From positions 1 through 35,546 of the forward strand of contig JAFRKK010000007.1 of the NCBI GenBank assembly GCA_017431745.1: a DNA stretch of 35,546 bases. Direction: 5' to 3'. This DNA is from Candidatus Saccharimonadota bacterium. Its GTDB lineage: Bacteria > Patescibacteriota > Saccharimonadia > Saccharimonadales > Saccharimonadaceae. The translations under genes and the position numbers were made by a program. Positions 1-7,377 of the stretch are shown piece by piece. The notes beneath the pieces were generated by a model. It saw only the letters and a program-made list of their open reading frames with translations. It was not told the DNA's origin and did no database searches. The first letter of the stretch is position 1, and each line of letters starts with the position of its first letter.

Positions 1-40
1 ATGGTACCGCTGGGAGCAAGCTAATAAGTGAGGTAATCTA

Positions 41-1483
41 ATGACAACAAAGCACCAATTTCATATCAAACATCAAACCGTTCTATTCGCTATTTCAGGA
101 CTGCTTTTGTTAACTACTTTACTTGCTGGCCTTATACTAGCCAATTCCTCCAGCCGTGCTACAGACAATGCCAAGCATGGTAGCGCCGTTGCCGTATCGG
201 TCAACTCGTCCTGTACCTTGAAAGGCGGTAGTGACGGCACCAGCACCACGGACAGTGTTTATAGTGCCACCATGAACGCCGGCACCACCGAGGAAATCAC
301 CGGCAGCAAGCTCACCGCAGTTTGTAATGATCCTAACGGCTACTCACTCTACGCCATTGGCTACTCAGGCGATAGTTATACTCCACCCACCAACACCCAA
401 ATGATTGGCGCAAGCGGCAATATCAATACCGGCACTAGCGGCACCGCCGCCTCCTGGTGGGCCATGAAAATTAACCCCGTATCCGGTAGCAACCCTACCA
501 TCATGAATAACTTCAACAACTATCATGTAGTACCACAAACCTACACCCAAATCGCCAAATACGAATCCGCCACCACCAGTCCCACCTCCACTGGCGCTCA
601 AGCGCAAACCAAATACCAAGTCTACATCAGCGAAGTCCAGCCCGCTGGTACTTATGTCGGCAAAGTCAAATACACCATGGTTCATCCGAGTACCGCCGCC
701 GCTCCATCCACCAAGAGTATCGCCGATGCCACCACCATGCAAGAAGTTGGCTCCTGTCCAGCCACTCTTACTACCGGTATGGTCTACGAGTTAACTGATA
801 GTCGCGACAACCAAAAATACCGTGTCGCTAAACTAAAAGACGGCAACTGTTGGATGCTTCAGAACCTTAAACTTGGTCGCTCTACCTCTACCCTCACATT
901 AACTCCTACTAACTCAGACGTAGGCAGCAACTACGTCTTAGATAACAAACTCCCATCCCCAGGCAAATTCCACGCTTACACTATTGATGGTGTACCTAAC
1001 CAGAACAACAGCACCGAATACTATTGTACTGGTGACGGCACGGCTAGCGACTGGGAATCCTGCTACTATAACTGGTACACCGCTACTGCTGGTACCGGCA
1101 CTACTTACATAACAACTCAAGGTCAAAACGTCAATAATAGTATCTGCCCAGCCGGCTGGACCTTGCCTACCCAACCTCAGTTCCAAGCTCTCTATGATCA
1201 GTATCCATCCGCTGCCGAGATGCTAGTAGCAAATCCAACTACTACAAAGGAAAACACCCCAACCGTAGGCCAAGTAACGAGCACCCCGGGCTTCCTCCTT
1301 AGCGGCGACTACTACACTGGCGGCGCCGTCGATTTAGGCTCCGGCGGCCTCTACTGGTCTCGTACCGCGTATAGCGCTCAGCGCGCGTACCGCCTGGTCA
1401 TGGATACTTCTAGCGTCTACCCTGCGGGCAGCTACAGCAAGTACAACGGGTTCACCGTACGCTGCCTCGTGGCTGACCAGTAA
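41..1483 (+). CDS. Secreted FISUMP-domain surface protein 1
   Basis: 480 residues. A basic N-terminus and one hydrophobic segment at about residues 14-34 form a signal peptide or signal anchor. Thr/Ser/Asn-rich extracellular sequence follows. The C-terminal third resembles the FISUMP (Fib_succ_major) C-type-lectin-like fold: DSRDNQKYRVAKLKDGNCWM, NLKLG, CPAGWTLPT and GLYWSRTAYS, ending GFTVRCL. A GAGG ribosome site lies at 31-34 before the ATG. Unlike the two other FISUMP genes in this window it lacks the MKSMKKC leader. The last about 60 codons are rich in NNC codons (TAC, AGC, GGC, GTC), the composition expected of a hypervariable lectin tip, though this is not proven. Function is probably surface binding; the ligand is unknown. 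Confidence 0.8.
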   Translation: MTTKHQFHIKHQTVLFAISGLLLLTTLLAGLILANSSSRATDNAKHGSAVAVSVNSSCTLKGGSDGTSTTDSVYSATMNAGTTEEITGSKLTAVCNDPNGYSLYAIGYSGDSYTPPTNTQMIGASGNINTGTSGTAASWWAMKINPVSGSNPTIMNNFNNYHVVPQTYTQIAKYESATTSPTSTGAQAQTKYQVYISEVQPAGTYVGKVKYTMVHPSTAAAPSTKSIADATTMQEVGSCPATLTTGMVYELTDSRDNQKYRVAKLKDGNCWMLQNLKLGRSTSTLTLTPTNSDVGSNYVLDNKLPSPGKFHAYTIDGVPNQNNSTEYYCTGDGTASDWESCYYNWYTATAGTGTTYITTQGQNVNNSICPAGWTLPTQPQFQALYDQYPSAAEMLVANPTTTKENTPTVGQVTSTPGFLLSGDYYTGGAVDLGSGGLYWSRTAYSAQRAYRLVMDTSSVYPAGSYSKYNGFTVRCLVADQ

Positions 1484-1560
1484 CATTTTTGGCGGGTAGC
1501 GTCAGGACTCACCAAAGAATAGCATAAAGCAAAGGTTGCGAATAAAATTTAGGTTTGAAG

Positions 1561-2268
1561 TTATTTATCTATCGTACTTGCCTCACGAAATCCATCATAA
1601 AAGTTTTCCGACACTTTCGGATGGCCAATTTTATTTGCCGCTTTTACTACCTCATTTACATCATTAGTGATTTTAAAAATCCCCGTATCTTTTGCGCTAA
1701 TTAATTTTAGCGCAATCATTTTACCAATCATCTTGTCAAAGCCCTTCCAGTAGTCTTCGCCCACTAAAAACACTGGCATCGTTGGCATCTTTTTTTCCTG
1801 CATTAAACATAATATTTCCGACAGCTCATCCATCGTGCCAAATCCGCCCGGGAAAAACACGAATACTTTCGAAGCCATCGCTAGTGATACTTTCCTAGCA
1901 AAGAAGTACTCAAACGTCAAACAATCAGTCAGGTACGGATTCGGAAATTGTTCGTGCGCAAGTGTAATATTAAAACCGATTGCTCTGCCGCCAATCTCGT
2001 ATGCTCCGTGCGATGCCGCTTCCATAATGCCTGGGCCACCTCCGGTTACTACAGCGTGACCATTTTCTGCTAGTAATCTTCCGAGCTTATAGGCCATTTT
2101 ACAGTATTTCGAATCTTGCGAGAGTCTGGCCGAACCAAAAATTGTTACGCCTTGCGGAAATGAACGTACCGTTCTAAGCCCATGTATTAAATCTTTGGCA
2201 TAAGCATTAGCTCGTTCTAGATCGGCAATTGAAAGTTTCTCTAAAAGTTCAGCTTGGCTTTTAATCAT
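1561..2268 (-). CDS. LOG family protein (TIGR00730-type nucleotide hydrolase)
   Basis: 235 residues. The family signatures are visible: GGGPGIMEAASHGAYE in the middle and PGGFGTMDELSE about 50 residues later, the PGGxGTxxE motif of LOG / lysine-decarboxylase-like proteins. Characterised members cleave cytokinin or other nucleoside 5'-monophosphates to base and ribose 5-phosphate. An AAGGAG ribosome site precedes the ATG. It is the last gene of a minus-strand run downstream of a PfkB kinase, ribulose-phosphate epimerase and RpiB, so a role in releasing ribose 5-phosphate into this sugar-phosphate module is plausible. That substrate assignment is inference. Confidence 0.85.
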   Translation of the reverse strand: MIKSQAELLEKLSIADLERANAYAKDLIHGLRTVRSFPQGVTIFGSARLSQDSKYCKMAYKLGRLLAENGHAVVTGGGPGIMEAASHGAYEIGGRAIGFNITLAHEQFPNPYLTDCLTFEYFFARKVSLAMASKVFVFFPGGFGTMDELSEILCLMQEKKMPTMPVFLVGEDYWKGFDKMIGKMIALKLISAKDTGIFKITNDVNEVVKAANKIGHPKVSENFYDGFREASTIDK

Positions 2269-2283
2269 AAAACTCCTTAACGT

Positions 2284-3246
2284 TTAAATTTTTTGAATCG
2301 GCATCGGATGTAGTTTTTCGCGCCCGGTCAGAATTCCCCGATTTGCCCCGATTTTTGACACGACCGCCGTGGAGTTCGCTGACGCAAAAACTAACGCACT
2401 TCTAAACGATTTGCCAGCGGCGATAGAAGCTAAAAATCCTGAACCAAAAGCGTCGCCTGCTCCCGTTGCATCCTTTATCCGCACATCCTCATAAATACCA
2501 AACCGGTAAATGTCTGTACCGTCTCCTGCAATTCCTCCCATTGCCCCGTCCGTAATGATGACGGTCGGTACATATCCATTCAAATGATACAAAAGCTCCG
2601 TCAACACCACTCCCGGTACTAGTTGCGATGCTTCTGATTTATTTACGTTCAACACGTCCACATATTTCAAAAGCTTCAATAATTCCTTCGGGTTTTCTAG
2701 CTCACGTACTCCTGGGTTAAACATCACTTTCACGCCTAATTCTTTCGCCTTCCGGAAAAACTTCGCCAAAGTATCCATATCGCCCCGCAACGTCGTTACA
2801 TAAAGCCAATCCGGCTGTATAAAATCTAAGTCATTCGCCTCGAAGTTTCCAAATTGTTCACTTGCTCCTCGGCAAGTCAAAATTGTCCTCTCGCCGGATT
2901 TAGTGTCAAGCAGCACTACTGAAGTCCCGGTAGTTTTTCGTTCCAAAAATTTCACATAGCTACCGTCCACCCCTTCGCGATCTAATCTCCGAATCACTGC
3001 TGCCCCCGCCGGGTCGCGCGATACATTTCCCATAAACACCGCTTCGTGTCCGTGTCTAGCAAAAGTAATCGCTGAATTCACACCCCCACCGCCTACTTCG
3101 TACGAAATTCGGTCGATGTCAACTTTCGAGCCTACCAAAACTTTTCCAAAAATTGCCGCATCACCAATCGATGTCGCTACGAGATCATCGTGGTCAATCA
3201 AATAAATATCCTGCAAAGCTGAGCCTAAGGATACTATTCTTGCCAT
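2284..3246 (-). CDS. PfkB/ribokinase-family sugar or nucleoside kinase
   Basis: 320 residues, a normal length for the PfkB family. The N-terminus MARIVSLGSALQDIYLI and the GGGGVNSAITFARHG segment match the substrate-binding half. DATGAGDAFGSGF near residue 260 is the second PfkB signature, holding the catalytic Asp and the anion hole. The start codon overlaps the upstream rpe stop by one base (TAATG), so the two are translationally coupled. Clustering with rpe, rpiB and gap suggests a pentose or nucleoside phosphorylation step feeding lower glycolysis. The exact substrate (ribose, adenosine, fructose 6-phosphate) cannot be read from the sequence. Confidence 0.85.
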   Translation of the reverse strand: MARIVSLGSALQDIYLIDHDDLVATSIGDAAIFGKVLVGSKVDIDRISYEVGGGGVNSAITFARHGHEAVFMGNVSRDPAGAAVIRRLDREGVDGSYVKFLERKTTGTSVVLLDTKSGERTILTCRGASEQFGNFEANDLDFIQPDWLYVTTLRGDMDTLAKFFRKAKELGVKVMFNPGVRELENPKELLKLLKYVDVLNVNKSEASQLVPGVVLTELLYHLNGYVPTVIITDGAMGGIAGDGTDIYRFGIYEDVRIKDATGAGDAFGSGFLASIAAGKSFRSALVFASANSTAVVSKIGANRGILTGREKLHPMPIQKI

Positions 3247-3902
3247 TATATTACCACTCCGTTTTTATCGATTTCGGCAACTAACTCTTGGAAAACTTCC
3301 GCCGGGTTATCCGCAAGTGCAATTACTGAACCTACGTTGATTACGTCAAGGTCGGCGTGCGCGAGCGCTCGCACGTTACTCATATTTGCACCGCCATCCC
3401 AACCAATCTCCACTTCCGGTTTCATGTTTCTGACTAAAGCAATTTTTTCCATTTGCATCAAATCTGCCGGCGAGCCCTGCATCCCTAACTGTCCCGCAAA
3501 AATCAGCACATGGTCTGCTGCTTCAATATATTGCTTCACGTTCCCCGGGAAAGTCGACGGTAATAATGCCACGCCAACTTTAATCCCTGCGTCCTTCAAA
3601 GCCTGAAATGTCGGCATCAAATCTTCACTTGCTTCCGCATGTAAAATACAAAGCGACGGATTTAACTTTAACACAGTATCGAGATTCTCGGATGGATTCG
3701 TCACCATTAAGTGTAAATCTGCCTGCCAATTTTTTGGCCACCACACATTCGTCACGTCCAAAGTTTGCGTTGGCGCAAACTTTCCATCCGTCACGTCAAT
3801 TTGTACTCGCCTAGTGAATACATTAATCTTTTCTACCTGCGTTCGGTAATCCTGTTTGTTGTCAGTCAAAATTGACGGCACAATTGACACGGTCCTAATC
3901 AT
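3246..3902 (-). CDS. rpe: Ribulose-phosphate 3-epimerase family protein
   Basis: 218 residues, the usual size of this TIM-barrel epimerase, which interconverts ribulose 5-phosphate and xylulose 5-phosphate. Visible family features are VSIVPSILTDN at the N-terminus, RVQIDVTDGKFAPTQT (usually DVMDGxFVPN), DLHLMVTNP, CILHAEAS and EIGWDGGANMSNVRAL, the phosphate-binding end. It overlaps the rpiB stop by 8 bases and is followed without a gap by the PfkB kinase. The substrate loop is somewhat divergent from the canonical enzyme, so a related ketose-phosphate epimerase activity is possible. Confidence 0.8.
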   Translation of the reverse strand: MIRTVSIVPSILTDNKQDYRTQVEKINVFTRRVQIDVTDGKFAPTQTLDVTNVWWPKNWQADLHLMVTNPSENLDTVLKLNPSLCILHAEASEDLMPTFQALKDAGIKVGVALLPSTFPGNVKQYIEAADHVLIFAGQLGMQGSPADLMQMEKIALVRNMKPEVEIGWDGGANMSNVRALAHADLDVINVGSVIALADNPAEVFQELVAEIDKNGVVI

Positions 3903-4344
3903 AATCTTCCCTTTCGTCTAAACGATTAATGCGCCTTACTCGGCGTTCTAAGTTTTCAAAATTAGTTTCAAGAAATGCCTTAGTGATTTCTTGGATTTTA
4001 TCTTCATCCATAAAATGCGCGGAAAGACACAGTACATTCGCATCATCATGCTCGCGCGCTAATTTTGCTGATTCAGCCGAGCCGCAATGTGCCGCCCGGA
4101 TACCCTTAAATCGATTTGCCTGAATCGTCATGCCGTGCGCTGAATCGCAAATCAAAATTCCAAACGAGCCTCGGTTTTCACGGACAGCTTTTGCTACTGC
4201 TACCGCCGAATCGTTAAAATCGTCACCTTCATTGTATTCATAGGCTCCTAAATCTGTCACTTCAAAATTATTCTTTGCCAAAAACTCTAGCAGTTGGTTT
4301 TTCTTTTCGAATCCTCGGTAGTCCGCACCCACGTAAATCATCAT
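3895..4344 (-). CDS. rpiB: Ribose-5-phosphate isomerase B (LacA/RpiB family)
   Basis: The frame is open upstream to 4398, but the start is placed at 4344 because that ATG overlaps the gap stop as ATGA and the protein then begins MMIYVGADYRGFEKK, the family N-terminus. This gives 149 residues, the normal RpiB length. ILICDSAHGM holds the active-site Cys, although the usual GTGIG after it is changed. RFKGIRAAHC and AREHDDANVLCLSAHF match the sugar-phosphate binding signature. It interconverts ribose 5-phosphate and ribulose 5-phosphate and sits between gap and rpe, so it likely links pentose phosphates to triose metabolism. Confidence 0.85.
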   Translation of the reverse strand: MMIYVGADYRGFEKKNQLLEFLAKNNFEVTDLGAYEYNEGDDFNDSAVAVAKAVRENRGSFGILICDSAHGMTIQANRFKGIRAAHCGSAESAKLAREHDDANVLCLSAHFMDEDKIQEITKAFLETNFENLERRVRRINRLDEREDYD

Positions 4345-5345
4345 AAGCCCTTTCCAAAATCTATCGTAAGTTCCACCAAACGATTTGAATAGCCCCACTC
4401 ATTGTCGTACCAAGCGACTACTTTTACCATATTCCCGCCTACTACATCGAGCAGCGGCAAATCTACGATACAAGAATGTGGGTCACCAATAAAATCAGAC
4501 GACACAAGCTCCTCTTCTGTTACGCCAATGATTCCTTCATAATATGGTTCTGCCGCAGCTTTTTTAAATACTTCGGCCAGTTCTTCCTTCGTAGTATTAG
4601 CATTTAAAACCGCGGTGATATCAGATAATGATACAACCGGTGTCGGAACGCGTACCGATAACCCATTAAATCTATCCTTTAGCGTTGGAATAGTTAACGC
4701 CGCTGCTTTTGAAGCTCCGGTTGAAGTCGGTACAATGTTTTCCGCCGCCGAGCGTGCTTCACGCAGGTCTTTCGCTGGCGCATCCAAAATTCTTTGCGAG
4801 CCGGTGTAAGAGTGCACCGTTGTCATCATGGCTTTTTCAATTCCAAATTGGTCTTCTAGAACCTTCATCACCGGCGCGATGCAGTTAGTTGTGCAAGAGG
4901 CGTTGGAGATAATTTCATCTTCACCATCCACAACTTCTTCGTTTACGCCAAGCACCACGGTTTTCGCACCTTCGCCTTTCGCTGGCGCTGAAATTACTAC
5001 TTTTTTAGCACCGGCCTTGATATGCGCCCTTGCGTCTTCCGGTTTGGTAAAGAAACCAGTTGACTCAATTACTACGTCTACACCAAGCTCCCCCCACGGC
5101 AATTTGGCCGGGTCTTTTTCTGCGTAAACCGGAATTTCGCGCGAATTAATAATGATGGAATTCTCCCCCGCTGACACTTTTTTATCATAGGTCCCATAGG
5201 TCGAATCATGTTTCAAAAGATGCGCCAAAGTCTTCGCGTCGGTAATATCGTTAATCGCTACCACCTGAGCATCACGCCGTTCCAGTAAAATTTTCAAGGC
5301 ATTACGCCCAATTCTACCAAAACCATTAATCGCAACTTTTACCAT
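4341..5345 (-). CDS. gap: Glyceraldehyde-3-phosphate dehydrogenase
   Basis: 334 residues, full length. The N-terminus MVKVAINGFGRIGRNALKI is the NAD-binding Rossmann motif, SNASCTTNC holds the catalytic Cys, and HSYTGSQRILD and the C-terminal WYDNEWGYSNR are diagnostic. It oxidises glyceraldehyde 3-phosphate to 1,3-bisphosphoglycerate. A GGAGG ribosome site lies 6 bases before the ATG. An extended -10 box lies about 30 bases upstream, so this is the first gene of the gap-rpiB-rpe-pfkB-LOG operon. Confidence 0.97.
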   Translation of the reverse strand: MVKVAINGFGRIGRNALKILLERRDAQVVAINDITDAKTLAHLLKHDSTYGTYDKKVSAGENSIIINSREIPVYAEKDPAKLPWGELGVDVVIESTGFFTKPEDARAHIKAGAKKVVISAPAKGEGAKTVVLGVNEEVVDGEDEIISNASCTTNCIAPVMKVLEDQFGIEKAMMTTVHSYTGSQRILDAPAKDLREARSAAENIVPTSTGASKAAALTIPTLKDRFNGLSVRVPTPVVSLSDITAVLNANTTKEELAEVFKKAAAEPYYEGIIGVTEEELVSSDFIGDPHSCIVDLPLLDVVGGNMVKVVAWYDNEWGYSNRLVELTIDFGKGL

Positions 5346-5372
5346 TTATACCTCCTAAATATACTTATGTTA

Positions 5373-5378
5373 ATTATA
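5373..5378 (-). promoter_or_regulatory. Extended -10 promoter of the gap operon
   Basis: TATAAT on the minus strand preceded by TGG (TGGTATAAT). It gives a leader of about 20 bases with a GGAGG site before gap. The same extended -10 form recurs at most promoters in this window. Confidence 0.6.
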
Positions 5379-5386
5379 CCACGTTT

Positions 5387-5591
5387 TTGCATTATGCAAG
5401 ATAAAAAGCCTTTCCGAGGCATAATGAGATTTAGACCAGATTTGTTTGCGTAATTATTACAACTTAACAATGAAAAAATCTCCCCCAGCCCGAAGGGCGA
5501 ATAAGGAGATTTTTTCTTGACTTATGTTGTAATAATTACAGGCAAACAAGTCCAAGCCTCGGAAAGGCTTTTTATCTTGCAAAGTGTGCAA
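5387..5591. repeat. Giant imperfect palindrome (205 bp) at the end of rpsG
   Basis: The outer arms 5396-5420 and 5556-5580 are perfect 25-bp inverted repeats, extended less perfectly to 5387 and 5591. Inside are further arms: a TAATTATTACAAC pair (near 5451-5463 and 5525-5540) flanked by GTTTGC/GCAAAC, and the 11-bp AAAAAATCTCC/GGAGATTTTTT hairpin at 5473-5515. The right arm contains the last codons and stop of rpsG (positions 5572-5591), so the noncoding left arm appears to be an inverted copy of coding sequence. Confidence 0.9.
5473..5515. terminator. Bidirectional intrinsic terminator
   Basis: AAAAAATCTCC at 5473-5483 pairs with GGAGATTTTTT at 5505-5515, giving a stem followed by a T-run on both strands. 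It lies at the core of the larger palindrome, between rpsG and gap, both on the minus strand. It would end rpsL-rpsG transcription. Confidence 0.75.
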
Positions 5592-6048
5592 ACGCACGGT
5601 TTGCTTCAGCCATCCGGTGACAATCTTCCTTCTTTTTGAAGGCTGCACCAGTTTCGTTGTAAGCATCTACAATTTCCGCTTCTAGCCGCTTAGCATATGG
5701 CATACCTTTGCGGGCACGAGCAGATTGTACTAACCACGAAAAGGCAAAATGTAATTGCCGATGGCCCGAAATCGCAAACGGAATCTGGTAGTTTGCACCA
5801 CCAACCCGGCGAGATTTTACTTCAAAATCCGGCGAAACATTAGCAATGGCTTTTTCCAAAACTTCCACTGGGTTTTCGGAATCTAATTTCTTCGCAGCAC
5901 CCTCAATCGCGGAATATACTGCGCGCTCTGCTACTTGGCGCTTGCCGTTTAGCATCGATTTATTAATCAAGCGCTGTACCAAGATTGACTGGTATTTGCG
6001 ATCTGGATTAACTTTTCTGACTAATGATTTAGTAGTCTTACGTGGCAT
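5572..6048 (-). CDS. rpsG: 30S ribosomal protein S7
   Basis: 158 residues, normal S7 length. The N-terminus MPRKTTKSLVRKVNPDRKY, the QVAERAVYSAIEGAAKK segment, RRVGGANYQIPFAI and the C-terminal CHRMAEANRAFAHFAR are characteristic. S7 nucleates assembly of the 30S head by binding the 3' domain of 16S rRNA. It follows rpsL with two bases between them, the conserved str-operon order. fusA/tuf do not follow; gap does. The last codons lie in one arm of the 205-bp palindrome. Confidence 0.97.
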   Translation of the reverse strand: MPRKTTKSLVRKVNPDRKYQSILVQRLINKSMLNGKRQVAERAVYSAIEGAAKKLDSENPVEVLEKAIANVSPDFEVKSRRVGGANYQIPFAISGHRQLHFAFSWLVQSARARKGMPYAKRLEAEIVDAYNETGAAFKKKEDCHRMAEANRAFAHFAR

Positions 6049-6050
6049 AA

Positions 6051-6464
6051 TTACTTACCCTCCTTCTTCGCGCCGTATTTGGAGCGACCTTGCTTACGCC
6101 CTTGTACACCCTGAAGGTCTAAAGTACCCCGCACTACGTGATAACGCACACCAGGAAGATCCGGCACACGACCACCGCGCACTAGCACTACAGCGTGTTC
6201 CTGTAGGTTGTGACCTTCACCACCAATATAGGCCCAAACTTCCTGACCGTTAGTGAGGCGCACACGCGCTACTTTCCGCATCGCGGAGTTTGGTTTCTTT
6301 GGCGTCTTCGTCGTTACTTTGATACATACACCGCGCTTCAATGGCGCCGGCTTATCGTATTTCTTCGTCTTCAAGGTGTTCACAATGGAACCAAGAGCCG
6401 GAGATTTCGATTTTTTCGCAGTCTTCTTACGAGGCTTACGAATCAACTGATTGATAGTTGGCAT
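6051..6464 (-). CDS. rpsL: 30S ribosomal protein S12
   Basis: 137 residues. Highly conserved S12 blocks are present: [45 protein letters not shown] and [19 protein letters not shown], the decoding-centre loop containing the methylthiolated Asp of other bacteria. S12 acts in tRNA decoding accuracy. GAAGGAAA forms the ribosome site upstream of the ATG. It is the first gene of rpsL-rpsG, with a leader of about 155 bases. Confidence 0.97.
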   Translation of the reverse strand: MPTINQLIRKPRKKTAKKSKSPALGSIVNTLKTKKYDKPAPLKRGVCIKVTTKTPKKPNSAMRKVARVRLTNGQEVWAYIGGEGHNLQEHAVVLVRGGRVPDLPGVRYHVVRGTLDLQGVQGRKQGRSKYGAKKEGK

Positions 6465-6632
6465 TAAAATTTCCTTCTTTTACATTACATATAATATATG
6501 GTGGACTCACCACGCTATATCTAGCGTTTCAGGCCTCCAAAATCCGCCCAAAACTCCATATCTAGCGTCTGCCACTTTGCCCGGTTTCTTACAGCAATCA
6601 AAACCAAGCTGAAACTCTTACCCCATATTATA
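6465..6632 (-). promoter_or_regulatory. rpsL promoter and 5' leader
   Basis: An extended -10 box (TGATATAAT, minus strand, TATAAT at 6627-6632) would start a leader of about 155 bases. The leader holds a self-complementary ACGCTATATCTAGCGT at 6512-6527 and a second copy of its ATATCTAGCGT half at 6558-6568. Ribosomal-protein leaders are often autoregulatory; that role here is only inference. Confidence 0.45.
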
Positions 6633-6699
6633 TCACACTACATCCAAAATGTCTACAAAAATGGTTGTGGACTCTGCCACCATATGTTACAATGGTAGC

Positions 6700-6774
6700 A
6701 GAGGGTAAGCTCTAGAAACTTACCTGTTTAAGCGGTGTTACCGTTCGTCTTCTACGACGACGGTAACCTTTTTT
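6700..6774 (+). ncRNA. Candidate small RNA of about 75 nt with own promoter and terminator
   Basis: A promoter TTGTGG (6665-6670), 17-bp spacer, TGT-TACAAT (6688-6693) is followed by a short hairpin GGTAAG/CTTACC near 6706-6725 and a strong terminator hairpin at 6737-6774. No ORF fits between. The same DNA encodes the end of a 28-codon ORF on the other strand, so one of the two calls may be wrong. It does not match SRP RNA, tmRNA or RNase P as far as can be seen by eye. Confidence 0.4.
6737..6774 (+). terminator. Intrinsic terminator
   Basis: GTTACCGTTCGTC pairs with GACGACGGTAAC (one bulged base) around a short TTCTA-containing loop and is followed by TTTTTT at 6769-6774 on the plus strand. 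Confidence 0.6.
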
Positions 6775-6824
6775 GTTTTCGGCTTGCGCTTCAGTTTAAA
6801 ATAGAAATAACATTCTACTTCCAT
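6738..6824 (-). CDS. 28-residue basic small protein (hypothetical)
   Basis: The ORF reads MEVECYFYFKLKRKPKTKKV followed by TVVVEDER and a TAA stop. It is preceded by one of the strongest ribosome sites in the window, AGGAAGGAGGTG at 6829-6840, four bases before the ATG. The peptide has an aromatic N-terminal strand, a Lys-rich middle and an acidic end. No family is recognised. A long structured leader lies upstream on the same strand. The downstream RNA folds into CTCTGC-ACCAT/ATGGT-GCAGAG at 6672-6703. It could instead be a leader peptide or be accidental, since the plus strand here looks like a small RNA. Confidence 0.45.
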   Translation of the reverse strand: MEVECYFYFKLKRKPKTKKVTVVVEDER

Positions 6825-6828
6825 AGCG

Positions 6829-7060
6829 CACCTCCTTCCTGTTTGTTTTCACACTCATTGGGAGGATGGCAACCGAGATTTATCTAGAACACCAACGGGG
6901 TAAATCCCCCCTTTGTGGAGCGGATCCACCGCACCTAAAAATGCCAGTAATCCGCTCCTCCGGAAGGGAGATCTAACAGTACCCGTAAACTCAAAGTCCG
7001 CCCAAACCTGACACCTTTCTAACATGCCCAAAAATAGAAGTCAACCCCCTACTAAGCCCT
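6829..7060 (-). promoter_or_regulatory. Structured leader upstream of the 28-residue ORF
   Basis: On the minus strand a long leader contains a perfect 9-bp stem, GGAGCGGAT (6950-6958 on the complement) with ATCCGCTCC (6917-6925), then a G-rich strand at 6904-6911 that can pair with 6860-6867 (GGGAGGAT, one wobble), just before the ribosome site. A weak promoter TTGACT with a poor -10 lies near 7030-7055. This could be a cis-regulatory RNA. No known riboswitch was recognised. Confidence 0.3.
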
Positions 7061-7085
7061 AAACACTCATATTTTTAGTGGGGGG

Positions 7086-7114
7086 TTGTAAAACCTTGAC
7101 GCCTATGCTACAAT
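7086..7114 (+). promoter_or_regulatory. Promoter upstream of FISUMP gene 2 (distal)
   Basis: TTGTAA, 17-bp spacer, TGC-TACAAT (extended -10). It is followed by CAGGAG and a 25-codon ORF at 7138-7215 whose codons run through the second, stronger promoter at 7141-7170. The short ORF is weakly supported and is not listed as a gene. Confidence 0.4.
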
Positions 7115-7140
7115 TCCCCCCACCCCAGGAGTCTTAAATG

Positions 7141-7170
7141 TTGACACAAAAATCAATCTCATGTTATAAT
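7141..7170 (+). promoter_or_regulatory. Main promoter of FISUMP gene 2
   Basis: Consensus TTGACA (7141-7146), 18-bp spacer and TGT-TATAAT (7165-7170). Transcription would start at about 7175-7177, exactly at the first base of the long leader stem. The promoter of FISUMP gene 3 has the same 18-bp spacing. Confidence 0.75.
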
Positions 7171-7174
7171 GAAA

Positions 7175-7318
7175 GTGCTATAGTTAGAAATTTGTTAAAC
7201 GACACGCAATTTTAGTTGTAGTTGCTAGAACTTATAAATGGCATCGTTAGGATGTTGGAAAGTTCTAGGACTACGTGTCGGCGAATTTCTAGCTATAGCA
7301 CCTAGCGGTGCCATTTTT
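7175..7318 (+). promoter_or_regulatory. Structured 5' leader RNA of FISUMP gene 2
   Basis: The 18-nt segment 7175-7192 pairs with 7284-7301 (one G-U). Inside, CGACACG 7200-7206 pairs with 7274-7280, and CTAGAACTT 7225-7233 pairs with 7260-7268. The apical loop 7236-7250 is complementary (15 positions, two G-U) to 7302-7316, directly 3' of the main stem and ending in TTTTT. This is either a large pseudoknot or a switch between two folds. The leader of FISUMP gene 3 has the same layout with different sequence. Confidence 0.65.
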
Positions 7319-7377
7319 GTGAAAGGCCACAGAAGAAGCGTATCGCTTGGGAAAGATAATTAACAAGAGAGGTATAC

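Noticed and set aside
365-742. Minus-strand 125-residue Gly-rich ORF opposite FISUMP gene 1
   Set aside because: Antisense shadow of a Thr/Ser/Ala-rich coding sequence; no ribosome site, no recognisable domain.
5387-5591. Simple rho-independent terminator as full explanation
   Set aside because: The central 43 bp would suffice; the extra 80 bp of arms on each side, reaching into rpsG codons, is unexplained by termination.
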